Source of the DNA: CAYPPG01 sp964412555
GTDB lineage: Bacteria; Hinthialibacterota; Hinthialibacteria; Hinthialibacterales; Hinthialibacteraceae
Length of the DNA stretch: 64,000 nucleotides
Assembly (NCBI GenBank): GCA_964412555.1
Contig: CAYPPG010000009.1
Location: 62,001 to 126,000, forward strand
Direction: 5' to 3'
Shown: piece after piece, positions 27,031 through 35,883 of the stretch
Layout: every line of letters starts with the position of its first letter
How positions within the stretch are numbered: position 1 is the first letter of the stretch
Position numbers and translations under genes: made by a program
The notes under the pieces: generated by a model
What the model was told of the DNA's origin: nothing
Databases searched by the model: none
The model's input: only the letters and a program-made list of their open reading frames with translations

Positions 27031-27117
27031 GGGGAGGTTCCAACCTGCGTTAGGGGAGGTTTCAACCTGCGTTAGGGGAGGTTTCAACCTGCGTTAGGGC
27101 AGGTTCCAACCTGCCCC
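27031..27117. repeat. Four 22-bp tandem repeats with internal dyads
   Basis: Units of GGGGAGGTTTCAACCTGCGTTA begin at 27031, 27053, 27075 and 27097. Each contains AGGTT-N2-AACCT. The last unit is modified into a longer palindrome, GGGCAGGTTCCAACCTGCCC. They lie between the GH2 gene end and the BrnA-like gene. Confidence 0.9.
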
Positions 27118-27149
27118 TACACATTTTTTGGTATTATGTCAATATTTGG

Positions 27150-29936
27150 TTATTTGAAAACGAAAAACAAACTCGGATCCAGCGGATACCGGCCGAAAAG
27201 TTCTCCGTAGATCGCTAAGCCGCCAGGTAATGATTCATCGACTTCGAGCCGAATGACCAGTTCCTTTTCAGCGGCTGCCTTTTGCAGCGCTTCGGCAGTC
27301 AACAACGCGGAAATGAGATATCCGTAGGAACCGGCTTCCCGCAGCTTCCGGTCTCGTTTTTGGGAATGCCAGGAAAGAATTCCGCGGTGGTCGGCGGGAT
27401 CGTCCGGTAATTCAAATACTCCAAGGGATTCTCCATTCACTCGAACGCGGACTGCGCTGGGATAGGTTCGTGTGTCGGTCATCGGGTAGGCATTGGGATT
27501 CAAACTGGGATCGTGTGTTCCTTTGCCCAGCATGAAACTGCCTTCGACTTTTTCTGCGCCTTCCTTGTCTTTCCCGAACAGTTGTTTGGCCGAAACTTCG
27601 ATGCGGAAAACGGCTTCCCGAACTGCGCCGATGTTGACGTCATCCGGCCAAGGAATTCGGTATTCAAAATACCCGGAACCGGCTCCGTTGACTTTCAGTC
27701 CATCGAGTACATTCCATTGTTTCACAGACCAATCCGCTTTGGCAAATTGATCCGGAGCGATTCTCTGGATGCGTATCGTTTCATGATTTCGAACCAACGT
27801 TTCTTGACGGCGGGATTTTTTCTCTGTCACTAAAAAAGTGGTGAAATTGCGATGCAGGATCGAACCCGTCCGATCGGTGAGATTGATTCGCAATATAACG
27901 AGCGCCGGATCGGATGGCATAGGAACGTCCAAAGCGGGCAGTTCTTCACACATCCAGGGACGGTACGGAACTTCCTGTTCACCCTTTGCATACGTTTTAT
28001 ATTCACCCAAAGTATTCCAACCCACCAGTTCCCACTCCAAAACCAATGGTTGGTCACTGATCTGGTCTGTCAGGAACGATGCGTAGAGGGGGACGCTTTC
28101 CGTCGAACCGGTTTCGACTTCTTTGCATAACTCTTCATTCATTGCGATATAGAAGGGGCAATGCAGGTCGTTAAGACTCATCCCCGGTGAGAGGTCATCC
28201 ATACCGGTGTACTTCTCGGACCGGTCGAAGCGGTAATATCCGTTCCACTCATTGATCACGTCGTGATGCTCGGTGTAGAGCCAACCGCAGATTTTCGGAT
28301 GACGCCGAAATTCGTTCATCATGAGGTGGTAATCCCAGCTCCAATCGATATCACCGGCACTACCTTCATAGCCCCATACATTGCCGCATTCGCTGTTCAT
28401 CATTGGATCGCCGTCTTGTTTGTACCCTTCTGCATAGTTCCAGGTCGAGCCGTAATAGGTTTTCTCGACGACATTGTCCAGAAACTCACGCCATCGATAA
28501 CCGGGTAAGTAGGCATGCCAAGAATTCAGATCGGTGATGACATGGTCGTACAGACAAGGTGAATTATCTTCCACGATGCGGGTGGGATCGAGTTCCTTTG
28601 CCAGGTGGTACATGGACGCTACCCATTTTTGCGTTTCCGGAAGGTATTTGTTGTCTTCTCCGGATTTCAATCCCCAGGTTTCATTGAACAGCACCCATGA
28701 AAACGTTGCTGGATGGTTGAAATCCCGCTTGATCATGGCGCGTAACGCCTTCTCGGTTTCTCGCTTCATGTTTTCGTCCGGTTCCCCCCAACTGTTCGGA
28801 ATATCTTCCATGATCAGTACACCCAAACGATCTGCCCAATACAATTTGCGCGGGATTGGAATCTTCACGTGCACGCGCATTCCGTTCAAACCGATTTTGC
28901 GCGAGCGCAGCACTTCACCGCGGATAAACTCATCGCTGGGGAATGTATAATACCCCTCCGGATGATAGGCTTGATCCAGCGTCATTTCCAAATAGACCGG
29001 CTTGTCGTTGAGGGCAACATAGGGATAATCCGTTCCCGGAAGATTCACAGCACTGATCTTGCGCATGCCGAAATAAGTATTTACCCGATCTTCTTCCAAA
29101 TCGTCCCCGGTCAGAGAAGCCGTGAGTTCATAAAGAAATGGATTCTCCAACTCCCACAGCCGTGGATTCGGGATCCGCACCTCGAATTGCAGTTCTGATG
29201 AGCCTTTCGGTATGTTTTTTTCGATAGCCGAGTTTGGAACGTTTCCGGTTTTGAAATTCAATTCCAACTTCATGTCTGTCTGTGCGGCTTCCAACAGATT
29301 CGCTTTCACCGTAACTTTTTCCGCATCGATGTCAGGAATGAATTGAATGGAATCAAGTGGTTTGCTGCCGCGGGCTTCGAGATAAGGAGTCTGCCAAATC
29401 CCGCGCGCATTGCCGTATCCCTGCTTGCCGAAGAGTGTGAACATGCGGCGGGTGTCATCCACCCGAATCACGAGCCTTTGTTCTTGTCCAAATCGCACAT
29501 GGGGCGTGAGTTCGAATTCAAACGGAATATACCCACCCTGATGCGTGCCGAGTTCGTGGCCGTCCAGCCACACCGTGGTTTCCCAATCGCTTGCGCCGAT
29601 TACGAGAAACACGCGCTTTCCTTCCCACGATTCCGGCACGGTGATTGAGCGTGCATACCACCCGATATCTCCCTTATCTTCCACTTGTGACAATTCCGAA
29701 CCCCAAGGGAAGGGAACCACGATGGTTCCGGGCATGGTTTCCGGAATCAACGCGTTCTTCACATCGAATTTGAACTGCCAAACCCCATTCAAATTGATCC
29801 ACTGCTCCCGCTCAAAATCAGGACGCGGATGTTCCGGCAATGGAATCTCTTCTGCGAATAGCCCAATTGCAGGACAAAGGATGAAGAACAAGAATACTCC
29901 AAACGTGAATGTGTGAAAAAGTTTTGACTGTGACAT
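27150..29936 (-). CDS. Secreted glycoside hydrolase family 2 (beta-galactosidase/glucuronidase-like)
   Basis: 928 residues from the ATG at 29936, preferred because AGGAG lies 4 bases upstream and a Sec signal (FHTFTFGVFLFFILCPAIG) follows. Domain order is GH2: a sugar-binding jelly roll (WINLNGVWQFKFD, WYARSITVPESWEG, VWLDGHELGTHQGGYIPFE), an immunoglobulin-like domain, and a TIM barrel. The barrel shows the acid/base Glu in SWVLFNETWG and the probable nucleophile Glu in MMNSECGNVWGYEG. A C-terminal extension of about 250 residues forms further beta-rich domains. It would act in the periplasm or outside on plant or microbial glycans. The substrate cannot be read from sequence. It is divergent from the ribulokinase gene. 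Confidence 0.9.
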   Translation of the reverse strand: MSQSKLFHTFTFGVFLFFILCPAIGLFAEEIPLPEHPRPDFEREQWINLNGVWQFKFDVKNALIPETMPGTIVVPFPWGSELSQVEDKGDIGWYARSITVPESWEGKRVFLVIGASDWETTVWLDGHELGTHQGGYIPFEFELTPHVRFGQEQRLVIRVDDTRRMFTLFGKQGYGNARGIWQTPYLEARGSKPLDSIQFIPDIDAEKVTVKANLLEAAQTDMKLELNFKTGNVPNSAIEKNIPKGSSELQFEVRIPNPRLWELENPFLYELTASLTGDDLEEDRVNTYFGMRKISAVNLPGTDYPYVALNDKPVYLEMTLDQAYHPEGYYTFPSDEFIRGEVLRSRKIGLNGMRVHVKIPIPRKLYWADRLGVLIMEDIPNSWGEPDENMKRETEKALRAMIKRDFNHPATFSWVLFNETWGLKSGEDNKYLPETQKWVASMYHLAKELDPTRIVEDNSPCLYDHVITDLNSWHAYLPGYRWREFLDNVVEKTYYGSTWNYAEGYKQDGDPMMNSECGNVWGYEGSAGDIDWSWDYHLMMNEFRRHPKICGWLYTEHHDVINEWNGYYRFDRSEKYTGMDDLSPGMSLNDLHCPFYIAMNEELCKEVETGSTESVPLYASFLTDQISDQPLVLEWELVGWNTLGEYKTYAKGEQEVPYRPWMCEELPALDVPMPSDPALVILRINLTDRTGSILHRNFTTFLVTEKKSRRQETLVRNHETIRIQRIAPDQFAKADWSVKQWNVLDGLKVNGAGSGYFEYRIPWPDDVNIGAVREAVFRIEVSAKQLFGKDKEGAEKVEGSFMLGKGTHDPSLNPNAYPMTDTRTYPSAVRVRVNGESLGVFELPDDPADHRGILSWHSQKRDRKLREAGSYGYLISALLTAEALQKAAAEKELVIRLEVDESLPGGLAIYGELFGRYPLDPSLFFVFK

Positions 29937-30035
29937 AATTCTCCTATTCATGGCCTCAGTTATATTTGTGTAGATTTGAATTTGAAAAATTCATGATATC
30001 ATGGCACCATTCAAATTGGGAGAGAAGCAAGACAG

Positions 30036-30248
30036 ATGGATTTTCATGAATTACGGTTTCTTTCCGACGAAAATATATCCCCCAAAGTAGTGACTTTTTT
30101 GAGAAATCATGGATTGGCTGTATTCGATGTGAAAGAGCAAGGATGGCAAGGAAAAAGTGATCTGGCTCTCGATGTGAATTTCGAACCTCGGTCTTTGGTG
30201 GTTGTTGAAGATTCGCGGATACGCATTCGACAAATGAAGGTGGATTGA
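30036..30248 (+). pseudogene. Internally deleted DUF5615 PIN-like protein
   Basis: 70 residues. The N-terminus (FLSDENISPKVVTFLRNHGLAVFDVKEQGWQGKSD) and the very C-terminus (PRSLVVVEDSRIRIRQMK) both match DUF5615, but the 40-50 residues that usually join them, including the second acidic cluster, are missing. The fusion is in frame, so a short protein could be made, but it cannot form the usual fold. No DUF433 partner is upstream. It is a decayed second copy of the type found intact at 24547. Confidence 0.72.
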
Positions 30249-30272
30249 TATAGTGGAGCAAAGGAGTTCATT

Positions 30273-31934
30273 ATGGTGAAAAAATATTCGTTAGGGATCG
30301 ATTACGGGACTGAATCGGGACGCGCGTTATTGGTCGATGTGGAAACCGGGGAGGAGATTGCCACTCATGTCGTGAATTATTCAAACGGTGTGCTGGATGA
30401 AACCTTGCCGGATGGGACCAAACTCGGCCCGGATTGGGCGCTGCAGGATCCGAACGATTGGATTTTGATTTTGAAGGAGACGATTCCGGCGGTTTTGCAA
30501 AAGGCCGGTGTATCGTCGGAGGATGTTATCGGGATTGGGGTGGATTTTACTTCATGCACGGTACTTCCCGTCAAGCAGGATGGAACACCGCTATGCAATA
30601 TCGGGCAATTCAAGAATCGGCCCCACGCCTGGCCGAAACTATGGAAGCACCATGCCGCGCAACCGGAAGCGGACAAGATCACCAAAGCCATTCGGGAACA
30701 AAATGATCCGATTTTGGAACGATACGGCGGTAAAATGTCATCGGAATGGATTTTCCCTAAAATATGGCAGGTGCTTGACGAGGATGAAGAAATCTATGAC
30801 GCTGCCGACCGCTTCATCGAAGGCGGAGATTGGGTGGTCGAACAATTATGCGGGAAAGAAGCGCGCAGTTCCTGCATGGCCGGCTATAAAGGTATGTGGG
30901 ATAAGGATGACGGATTTCCGTCGCCAGATTTACTGAAATCACTTCATCCTAAACTAGCGAATATCGTTGGAACGAAGTTGTCTTCCACGATACTGCCTCT
31001 TGGCAAGAAAGCCGGAGATTTGACGGAAAAAGCAGCGGCGATGACGGGATTGAAACAAGGAACCGCTGTCGGAGTGGGGATCATCGATGCGCATGCGGCT
31101 GTCCCAGGATCGTCGATCACGCAGCCGGGGAAAATGCTGATGGTGATGGGAACCTCCACTTGCCACATGCTGCTTTCGGAAAAGAAAGTGACGGTGGACG
31201 GTATGTGTGGCTGTGTGATGGACGGGATTCTGCCTGGCTATTATGGTTATGAAGCGGGACAGCCGGCAACCGGTGATATCTTCGCGTGGTATATCGAAAA
31301 TTGCGCACCGCATGCGGCCTATGAAGAGGCACAAAAGCAAGGGATTTCCGTACATCAGTTGCTTGAGGAAAAAGCCAAAAAATTGCAGCCGGGCCAAAGC
31401 GGCCTTCTCGCGCTCGATTGGTTGAACGGCAACCGTTCTGTTTTAGTGGATGCGGAATTATCCGGTTTGCTACTCGGTATAACCCTTACAACGAAGCCGG
31501 AAGAAATTTATCTGGCGCTGATAGAAGCGACCGCGTTCGGTACGCGAAAGATCATTGAAGCCTTTGCCGAAAACGGGATTCCGATTCATGAACTCTATGC
31601 CTGCGGAGGATTACCGGAACACAACAAACTGCTCATGCAAGTTTATGCGGATGTAACCGGTCTTGAAATTCGTATTGCCAAATCCGCGCAGACCTGCGCA
31701 TTGGGGGCGGCGATCTTAGGCGCGGTTGCCGCCGGCAAAGCGAACGGCGGATATGATACTCCCCAGGAAGCTGCTGGGAAAATGGCGCGCCTGCGGGATG
31801 AAATTTACCGGCCGGCGGCGGAACGGCATAAAAGATATACCGGCTTGTACAACGAATATATTCAACTGCATGATTACTTTGGGCGGGGGGGGAATGATGT
31901 GATGAGGCGGTTACGAGCAATCAGAAACAGTTGA
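30273..31934 (+). CDS. araB: Ribulokinase
   Basis: 553 residues, full length for the AraB branch of the FGGY kinases. It phosphorylates ribulose at O5 using ATP, a step of L-arabinose or ribulose catabolism. Signatures are YSLGIDYGTESGRALLVD at the N-terminal phosphate loop, IGIGVDFTSCTVLPV and GQFKNRPHAWPKLWKHHAA in the substrate region, GGDWVVEQL, DAHAAVPGSS, VMGTSTCHM, YYGYEAGQPATGDIFAW, and YACGGLPEHNKLLMQVYADV in the ATP domain. No araA or araD is in the window. A ribosome-binding site (AAAGGAG) is present. It is divergent from the GH2 gene and convergent with the MazF-like gene. Confidence 0.95.
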   Translation: MVKKYSLGIDYGTESGRALLVDVETGEEIATHVVNYSNGVLDETLPDGTKLGPDWALQDPNDWILILKETIPAVLQKAGVSSEDVIGIGVDFTSCTVLPVKQDGTPLCNIGQFKNRPHAWPKLWKHHAAQPEADKITKAIREQNDPILERYGGKMSSEWIFPKIWQVLDEDEEIYDAADRFIEGGDWVVEQLCGKEARSSCMAGYKGMWDKDDGFPSPDLLKSLHPKLANIVGTKLSSTILPLGKKAGDLTEKAAAMTGLKQGTAVGVGIIDAHAAVPGSSITQPGKMLMVMGTSTCHMLLSEKKVTVDGMCGCVMDGILPGYYGYEAGQPATGDIFAWYIENCAPHAAYEEAQKQGISVHQLLEEKAKKLQPGQSGLLALDWLNGNRSVLVDAELSGLLLGITLTTKPEEIYLALIEATAFGTRKIIEAFAENGIPIHELYACGGLPEHNKLLMQVYADVTGLEIRIAKSAQTCALGAAILGAVAAGKANGGYDTPQEAAGKMARLRDEIYRPAAERHKRYTGLYNEYIQLHDYFGRGGNDVMRRLRAIRNS

Positions 31935-31960
31935 TACGAAATTATTGGCGGAAAAAGTCA

Positions 31961-32305
31961 TTATACAGTGGATGGAATAAGATAATCACTGAGTTTTTTC
32001 AATAGACGTTTATGGCGAACGGATGAAATAGTACCGATGGAACCTGCAATACTTTTTCGCGGGAGTACAGCGAGGAATCCAAGCCTGATTAAGGAAATAG
32101 ATAACAAACCGCTGTCTGCAAAATCTATATCGTTCGTTGAAATGATTTCATCGAAGCCCTCTATACACTGATGTAACTGTGTACTGACACCACAAACTAG
32201 CAAATCACGGTAACCTGGCATTTCTCGTAATACTATTGCCGGTCTATGCTTGAAACCGCCATTTACTTGTGGGATTGGAGTCAGTATGACATCACGTTCC
32301 TTCAT
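31961..32305 (-). CDS. PemK/MazF-like toxin
   Basis: 114 residues. The pattern DVILTPIPQVNGGFKHRPAIVLREMP, then LLVCGVSTQLHQ and LSISLIRLGFLAVLPR fits the MazF/PemK beta-barrel, with the early P-x-V...K-x-R-P-A-I-V-L segment holding the usual active-site Arg. Such proteins are mRNA endoribonucleases or inactive relatives. It overlaps the upstream 80-residue gene by 14 bases, the normal antitoxin-toxin order. Toxicity is inferred from the family. Confidence 0.75.
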   Translation of the reverse strand: MKERDVILTPIPQVNGGFKHRPAIVLREMPGYRDLLVCGVSTQLHQCIEGFDEIISTNDIDFADSGLLSISLIRLGFLAVLPRKSIAGSIGTISSVRHKRLLKKLSDYLIPSTV

Positions 32306-32534
32306 ACTCGGGGTTATCCTTTATGATTAAATCAACCGAATATTCAATTTCATCTTCATCGTAGGCGTTTGCCAGGGTCATTTTTGAAAGGTGATGCCAA
32401 TATTCTCGCTCTTCATTAATATCTTGCTTTGGCAAAACAGTGACAAGAAGTCGGCTATTTGGTTCTAGTTCATAAGGCTCATCTAATCGTATTTGCTTTC
32501 CATCATAATGAGCCGGAATAATAATAGTATCCAT
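32292..32534 (-). CDS. Antitoxin-like partner of the MazF/PemK-like toxin
   Basis: 80 residues, acidic C-terminus. The N-terminal TIIIPAHYDGKQIRLDEPYELEPNSRLLVTVL resembles the AbrB/DUF104-like beta domain of small antitoxins (H-Y-D-G-x-x-I-x-L-D-E-P). The C-terminal half (LANAYDEDEIEYSVDLIIKDN) would wrap the toxin. It is directly upstream of, and overlapping, the MazF-like gene. No operator was identified. Confidence 0.7.
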   Translation of the reverse strand: MDTIIIPAHYDGKQIRLDEPYELEPNSRLLVTVLPKQDINEEREYWHHLSKMTLANAYDEDEIEYSVDLIIKDNPEYEGT

Positions 32535-32647
32535 TTTCTCTTTCTCCTAAGCTCATTATATCCTTTTGAAAGTGATATTAGAAGCACGAATATACTATAT
32601 CTGTATTCAGTTGAATACTATCACTATTTCACGTGTTAATACTATTT

Positions 32648-33547
32648 TTAAGCCTCTTCCCAATGCCTCCGCAAATACACCATCGATTTCGGAATTTCCA
32701 CTTCCGGTTTGCCTTCGATGCCGCATTCGAAACTGCAATACTCTTGATAGCCAATTTCTTTCAGAGCTTTGAAGCCGGGGCGGTAGTCGTCGTTGGGATC
32801 ATAGCTGGGTTGTTTGCGGGTCGGGCGGCTGCCTAAATGGACGTGATGGAGATAGTCTCGGCTGGCAATGAAGGCGGCATAATCGCATGGTTCTTCAACT
32901 CCCATGTGATAAAAATCACCCATCATACAGACGGCCGGATGGTTGATGTCCTTACAGATTGCCGCGGCATCCGCCAATTGGCGCAGGAACCAGGCTTCCC
33001 GGCGATTCAGCGGTTCGAATAGAATTCGAGTGCCGGCTTTTTGCGCATGGTCACCTAATTCGGGCATTAGATCGATGAGGATTTGTCGCGCACCCACATG
33101 GCTCAACAATGTTTTGCCATTGAAGGCGGGTACCATGATCAATCCGGTCGAGCCAATTTCCCCGGCGGCGGTAAGGATTTCTTTCGCTGTGGTTATCGCT
33201 TGTTTCCGGATCGCCGGATTTTCGGAAATCAGTGTCCCTTTGTATCCGGCGCAAATAGCACTGGGTTTGATATTGCTGTTGGCAAGCACTTTCTGGATTT
33301 CTCCGACGCGTTTGGGGAGTTCCCCGCCGCCGAATTCAATTCCTTCGAATCCCCATTTTTCCATCGCTTCGATTTTCTTGGGCAAGGTTTTGCCGGGGAT
33401 GATCCATTCCTGCGAAGAAAAACGCAAGACACCCCGTTTCTCCGGATCGGTAATTTTTATAGAAGCCGAAGCCGTATGGGAGACCGCGGCGAGACCGGTC
33501 GTGACAGCCGTACCGTTCAGTAAAAAGGATCTGCGATTCATGGACAT
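32648..33547 (-). CDS. Tat-exported sugar phosphate isomerase/epimerase-like protein
   Basis: 299 residues. A twin-arginine signal (NRRSFLLNGTAVTTGLAAVS) precedes a xylose-isomerase-like TIM barrel: KWGFEGIEFGGGELPKR, ICAGYKGTLIS, GARILF-type EPLNRREAWFLRQLADAAAI, VCMMGDFYHMGVEE, HHVHLGSRPTRKQP, and EYCSFECGIEG. Metal-binding Glu, Asp, His and Glu positions of the family can be assigned to EPLNR, GDFYHM, HHVHLG and SFECG. Tat export implies cofactor loading before export. Exported members of this family are frequent in Planctomycetes-like genomes; the substrate is unknown. Confidence 0.88.
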   Translation of the reverse strand: MSMNRRSFLLNGTAVTTGLAAVSHTASASIKITDPEKRGVLRFSSQEWIIPGKTLPKKIEAMEKWGFEGIEFGGGELPKRVGEIQKVLANSNIKPSAICAGYKGTLISENPAIRKQAITTAKEILTAAGEIGSTGLIMVPAFNGKTLLSHVGARQILIDLMPELGDHAQKAGTRILFEPLNRREAWFLRQLADAAAICKDINHPAVCMMGDFYHMGVEEPCDYAAFIASRDYLHHVHLGSRPTRKQPSYDPNDDYRPGFKALKEIGYQEYCSFECGIEGKPEVEIPKSMVYLRRHWEEA

Positions 33548-33582
33548 GTTGTTCTATCTCCTTCTTGGTTTGAAGTTGTAAC

Positions 33583-33627
33583 GCCGGAATCTTGCCGGCT
33601 TTTTACGGAAGCCGCCGAAACGGCGGC
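33583..33627. repeat. Two adjacent GC-rich dyads
   Basis: GCCGG-AATCTT-GCCGGC followed by TTTTT (33583-33604), and GCCGCCG-AAA-CGGCGGC (33611-33627). They lie between the Tat protein start and the O-methyltransferase remnant. The first resembles a plus-strand terminator, but no plus-strand gene ends here, so they may simply be intergenic repeat elements. Confidence 0.5.
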
Positions 33628-33650
33628 GTTTCATTCAATCGTAGTTTTCT

Positions 33651-34101
33651 TCATCTCTTTGTCAGTGTTAATCCTACTCCCGATCTTACAACCGTTTCTC
33701 AATTCGGATTCGTCGTAATCGCTTCCATGTAGTCCGGATCGACCACACGGGGGGGGGAATATTGTGAGCGATGACCATCCCGCCGGGACGAACCAATGGC
33801 AATAGTTTTTCGAGATAATCAATATAACCAGACTTATCGGCGTCGAGAAAGAGAATATCGATCGGTTCAGTTAGTTTTTTCACATGCTCGTGAGCATCTC
33901 CTTCGACAAGTGTGATGATATCCGCCATGCCTGCTCGTTTGAAATTCGCGCGGGCAGTGGCGGCACGTTGAGAATCAATCTCAAGCGTCGTCAGTGTGCC
34001 ATCCGTTTTTTGGAGTGCCAAGCCGAACCAAATACCCGAATTTCCGGTTGAAGTTCCGATCTCGACGACATTTTTTGCATTATCAATTACTCCTGTATTT
34101 C
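33651..34101 (-). pseudogene. Broken SAM-dependent O-methyltransferase
   Basis: The surviving sequence covers the last two-thirds of a COMT/caffeoyl-CoA-type O-methyltransferase: NVVEIGTSTGNSGIWFGLAL (SAM loop), TLEIDSQRAATARANF, and DILFLDADKSGYIDYLE with LVRPGGMVIAHNI. The N-terminal part is missing; reading upstream from the SAM loop in frame meets a stop at about 34100. After AHNIPP the frame is lost at a run of nine G/C (33749-33757). The shifted frame gives VVDPDYMEAITTNP, then an in-frame stop, and then ETVVRSGVGLTLTKR with a natural stop at 33651. Three independent lesions make a real pseudogene more likely than one sequencing error. Confidence 0.85.
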
Positions 34102-34505
34102 AAGTTAAATGGGGGCACGCTTTTTTCGGATCGATGGAATAAGAAAACAATCCGAGAATAGCGGTATTTCTTTAAACCATTGTATGAGAGGATAGTCAAG
34201 TCATTTCTGCACTCTGTCACACATTGGATGATCTGTTGCCTTATCGAATCCATGATTGATAAGATGTAAGCGATGGGCGCACCATCCCGAGAGAATTTTC
34301 GAATCAGCGATGATTGGAATCTCGATAACGAAGAGTAATGCAGTTGCCTGTGCCCATTGATTGTATTCGATGATAGTTATATAATAAAAAGTGAATTATC
34401 GAATGGGGTTATATACTCTTAAACCAATGGATATTGTTGGTTTTGCACGAGGGCACAACCGCGAGGTTTCATTTTATCGATGATAAAGAAAAAAAGGGTT
34501 TTATC
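34102..34505. other. Intergenic region upstream of the J-domain operon
   Basis: About 400 bases with no supported gene. It may include debris of the truncated methyltransferase 5' end. Its right side carries the sigma-70 promoter at 34357-34385. Confidence 0.55.
34357..34385 (+). promoter_or_regulatory. Sigma-70 promoter of the J-domain/FmdB/methyltransferase operon
   Basis: TTGATT, exactly 17 bases, TATAAT. It ends 120 bases before the GTG start of the J-domain gene. The same TTGnnT-N17-TATAAT arrangement appears at 36287 and 39361. Confidence 0.65.
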
Positions 34506-34847
34506 GTGAACGATATGCAGTGGCAAGACAATATTCGGCAGATGGATGAACGGGAACGAAAAGCCCGCCGGATACTGGGGGTATCCGATTCCGCTGGGAT
34601 TGAAGAAATCAAACGGGCTTGGAGAAAAGAAGCACACAATTCTCATCCGGACAAAAAAGAGAATTCAAGCGCTTCTCAACAACAATTTCTTTTGATCCAA
34701 GCGGCATATCGATTTTTGACGAAAGGAGTTGGGGGGGAAGAGCTTGATTATGCCGTTTCTAGGGAGACGGAGCCATATGAGGGGAAATATCAAATGGATA
34801 ATGAGTGGGGATGTTTTCTTTGGTGGCGTGAGCAATTTTTTGAATAA
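34506..34847 (+). CDS. Small J-domain (DnaJ-like) protein
   Basis: 113 residues from the GTG at 34506, chosen because AAGGG lies 7 bases upstream. The J-domain has RKARRILGVSDSAGIEEIKRAW, the HPD motif (SHPDKKEN) needed to stimulate DnaK ATPase, and QQFLLIQAAYRFL. No Gly/Phe-rich or zinc domain follows; the C-terminal tail is aromatic and acidic (GCFLWWREQFFE). It is thus a type III J protein with a specialised client. It lies 19 bases before the FmdB-type gene, so a joint role in protein or metallocofactor assembly is possible but not shown. Confidence 0.85.
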   Translation: MNDMQWQDNIRQMDERERKARRILGVSDSAGIEEIKRAWRKEAHNSHPDKKENSSASQQQFLLIQAAYRFLTKGVGGEELDYAVSRETEPYEGKYQMDNEWGCFLWWREQFFE

Positions 34848-34866
34848 AAGTGAAAGGAGTAAAGGA

Positions 34867-35073
34867 ATGCCTATTTTTGAGTATCAATGCGATCAGTGTG
34901 GTCACATAACATCGTTTCTGGAAAAAGCGGGTTCGCAGGAAATGCATGCATGTGAAAAGTGCAATTCAAATGATCTGAAAAAAATTTTTTCCACATTTGC
35001 TGTAGAGGGGGGAACATCCTCTACCGGCGATGATTCCAGTTGTCCGACAGGAATGTGTCCGCTCTCAAGATAA
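34867..35073 (+). CDS. FmdB-type zinc-ribbon protein
   Basis: 68 residues beginning MPIFEYQCDQCGHITSFLEK, with the paired CxxC knuckles (C8-C11 and CEKCNS) of FmdB/zf-CxxC-regulatory proteins, and a tail SSCPTGMCPLSR with two more Cys typical of this family. The ATG follows GGAG-rich sequence. The role in bacteria is uncertain; the name comes from a putative regulator of formamidase. It is cotranscribed with the J-domain and methyltransferase genes. Confidence 0.9.
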   Translation: MPIFEYQCDQCGHITSFLEKAGSQEMHACEKCNSNDLKKIFSTFAVEGGTSSTGDDSSCPTGMCPLSR

Positions 35074-35085
35074 GGGAGCGAATTC

Positions 35086-35883
35086 ATGAAAGACTCATTT
35101 CCCCAGAGAAATCTTTATAGCGCTTATTCTCATAATCATGCTTTAGACAATATGCAAGTCAATCAAAAAGAGCAGTTTATGAGTAATCGTGAATCTTCTG
35201 TTCATTATTCTAGCTCTTTGTTTGATTTTGGAAATATCGCAAAGGAGTATGATCGATGGTACCGAACTTCGGAAGGGCGGATTCATGATCTTCTCCAGAA
35301 AGCGGATGTGCTCTCTTTGTTATTTCCTCCACAAGATCATGAATCTCTTTTGGATGTCGGTTGTGGGACCGGGCATTGGAGCAAGTTTTTTGCCGCTCTT
35401 GGATATAGAGTCGTTGGTGTGGACATTTCTCAAAAGATGATTGAAGCGGCAGATTCCCAAGACACAAGTGATTGTATATTTCAAGTGAGCGATGCATGCT
35501 GTCTTCCTTTTGAGGAGCGAAGTTTTGATATTGTCACAGCAATGGCTACGCTTGAATTCGTGTCCGATGTTTTGTGTGCTTTACAGGAAATGTTTCGTTG
35601 TGTAAAGGAAAACGGCCGCGTTCTGGCCGGTACACTGAACCGTCTTGCTCCGATCAATCAACAGCGCTTGGCAGAAAAGCGGGAGCCGTATATTTCCGCC
35701 CGGTTGTTTTCCCCAGAAGAATTTTACAATGTACTTGCGCCGTTCGGTTCTGTGCGCATGGTTGCTTCTTCTCCGACGGATGGAGGAGTAAGCCCATGGA
35801 TCGAGAAGCCGGGTAAACATCGGATGATTCCTGATGATTTGCATATTCAAGGGCCATTCATTGTCGCGGAGATCAAGCCATGA
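35086..35883 (+). CDS. Class I SAM-dependent methyltransferase
   Basis: 265 residues with a Methyltransf_11-type core: motif I SLLDVGCGTGHWSKFF, motif II YRVVGVDISQKMIEAA, CCLPFEERSFDIVTAMATLEFV, and EMFRCVKENGRVLAGTLNRL. A polar N-terminal extension of about 45 residues precedes FDFGNIAKEYDRWY. The start is supported by AAGGGAG 7 bases upstream. Its stop overlaps the next start by 4 bases. Substrate unknown; C-terminal FSPEEFYNVLAPFGSVRM is the usual small-molecule methyltransferase ending. Confidence 0.9.
   Translation: MKDSFPQRNLYSAYSHNHALDNMQVNQKEQFMSNRESSVHYSSSLFDFGNIAKEYDRWYRTSEGRIHDLLQKADVLSLLFPPQDHESLLDVGCGTGHWSKFFAALGYRVVGVDISQKMIEAADSQDTSDCIFQVSDACCLPFEERSFDIVTAMATLEFVSDVLCALQEMFRCVKENGRVLAGTLNRLAPINQQRLAEKREPYISARLFSPEEFYNVLAPFGSVRMVASSPTDGGVSPWIEKPGKHRMIPDDLHIQGPFIVAEIKP

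Noticed and set aside
31961..34101. Insertion sequence or phage remnant in the accessory region
   Set aside because: Toxin-antitoxin genes, pseudogenes and dyads are present, but I see no transposase, integrase, terminal inverted repeats or target duplications.
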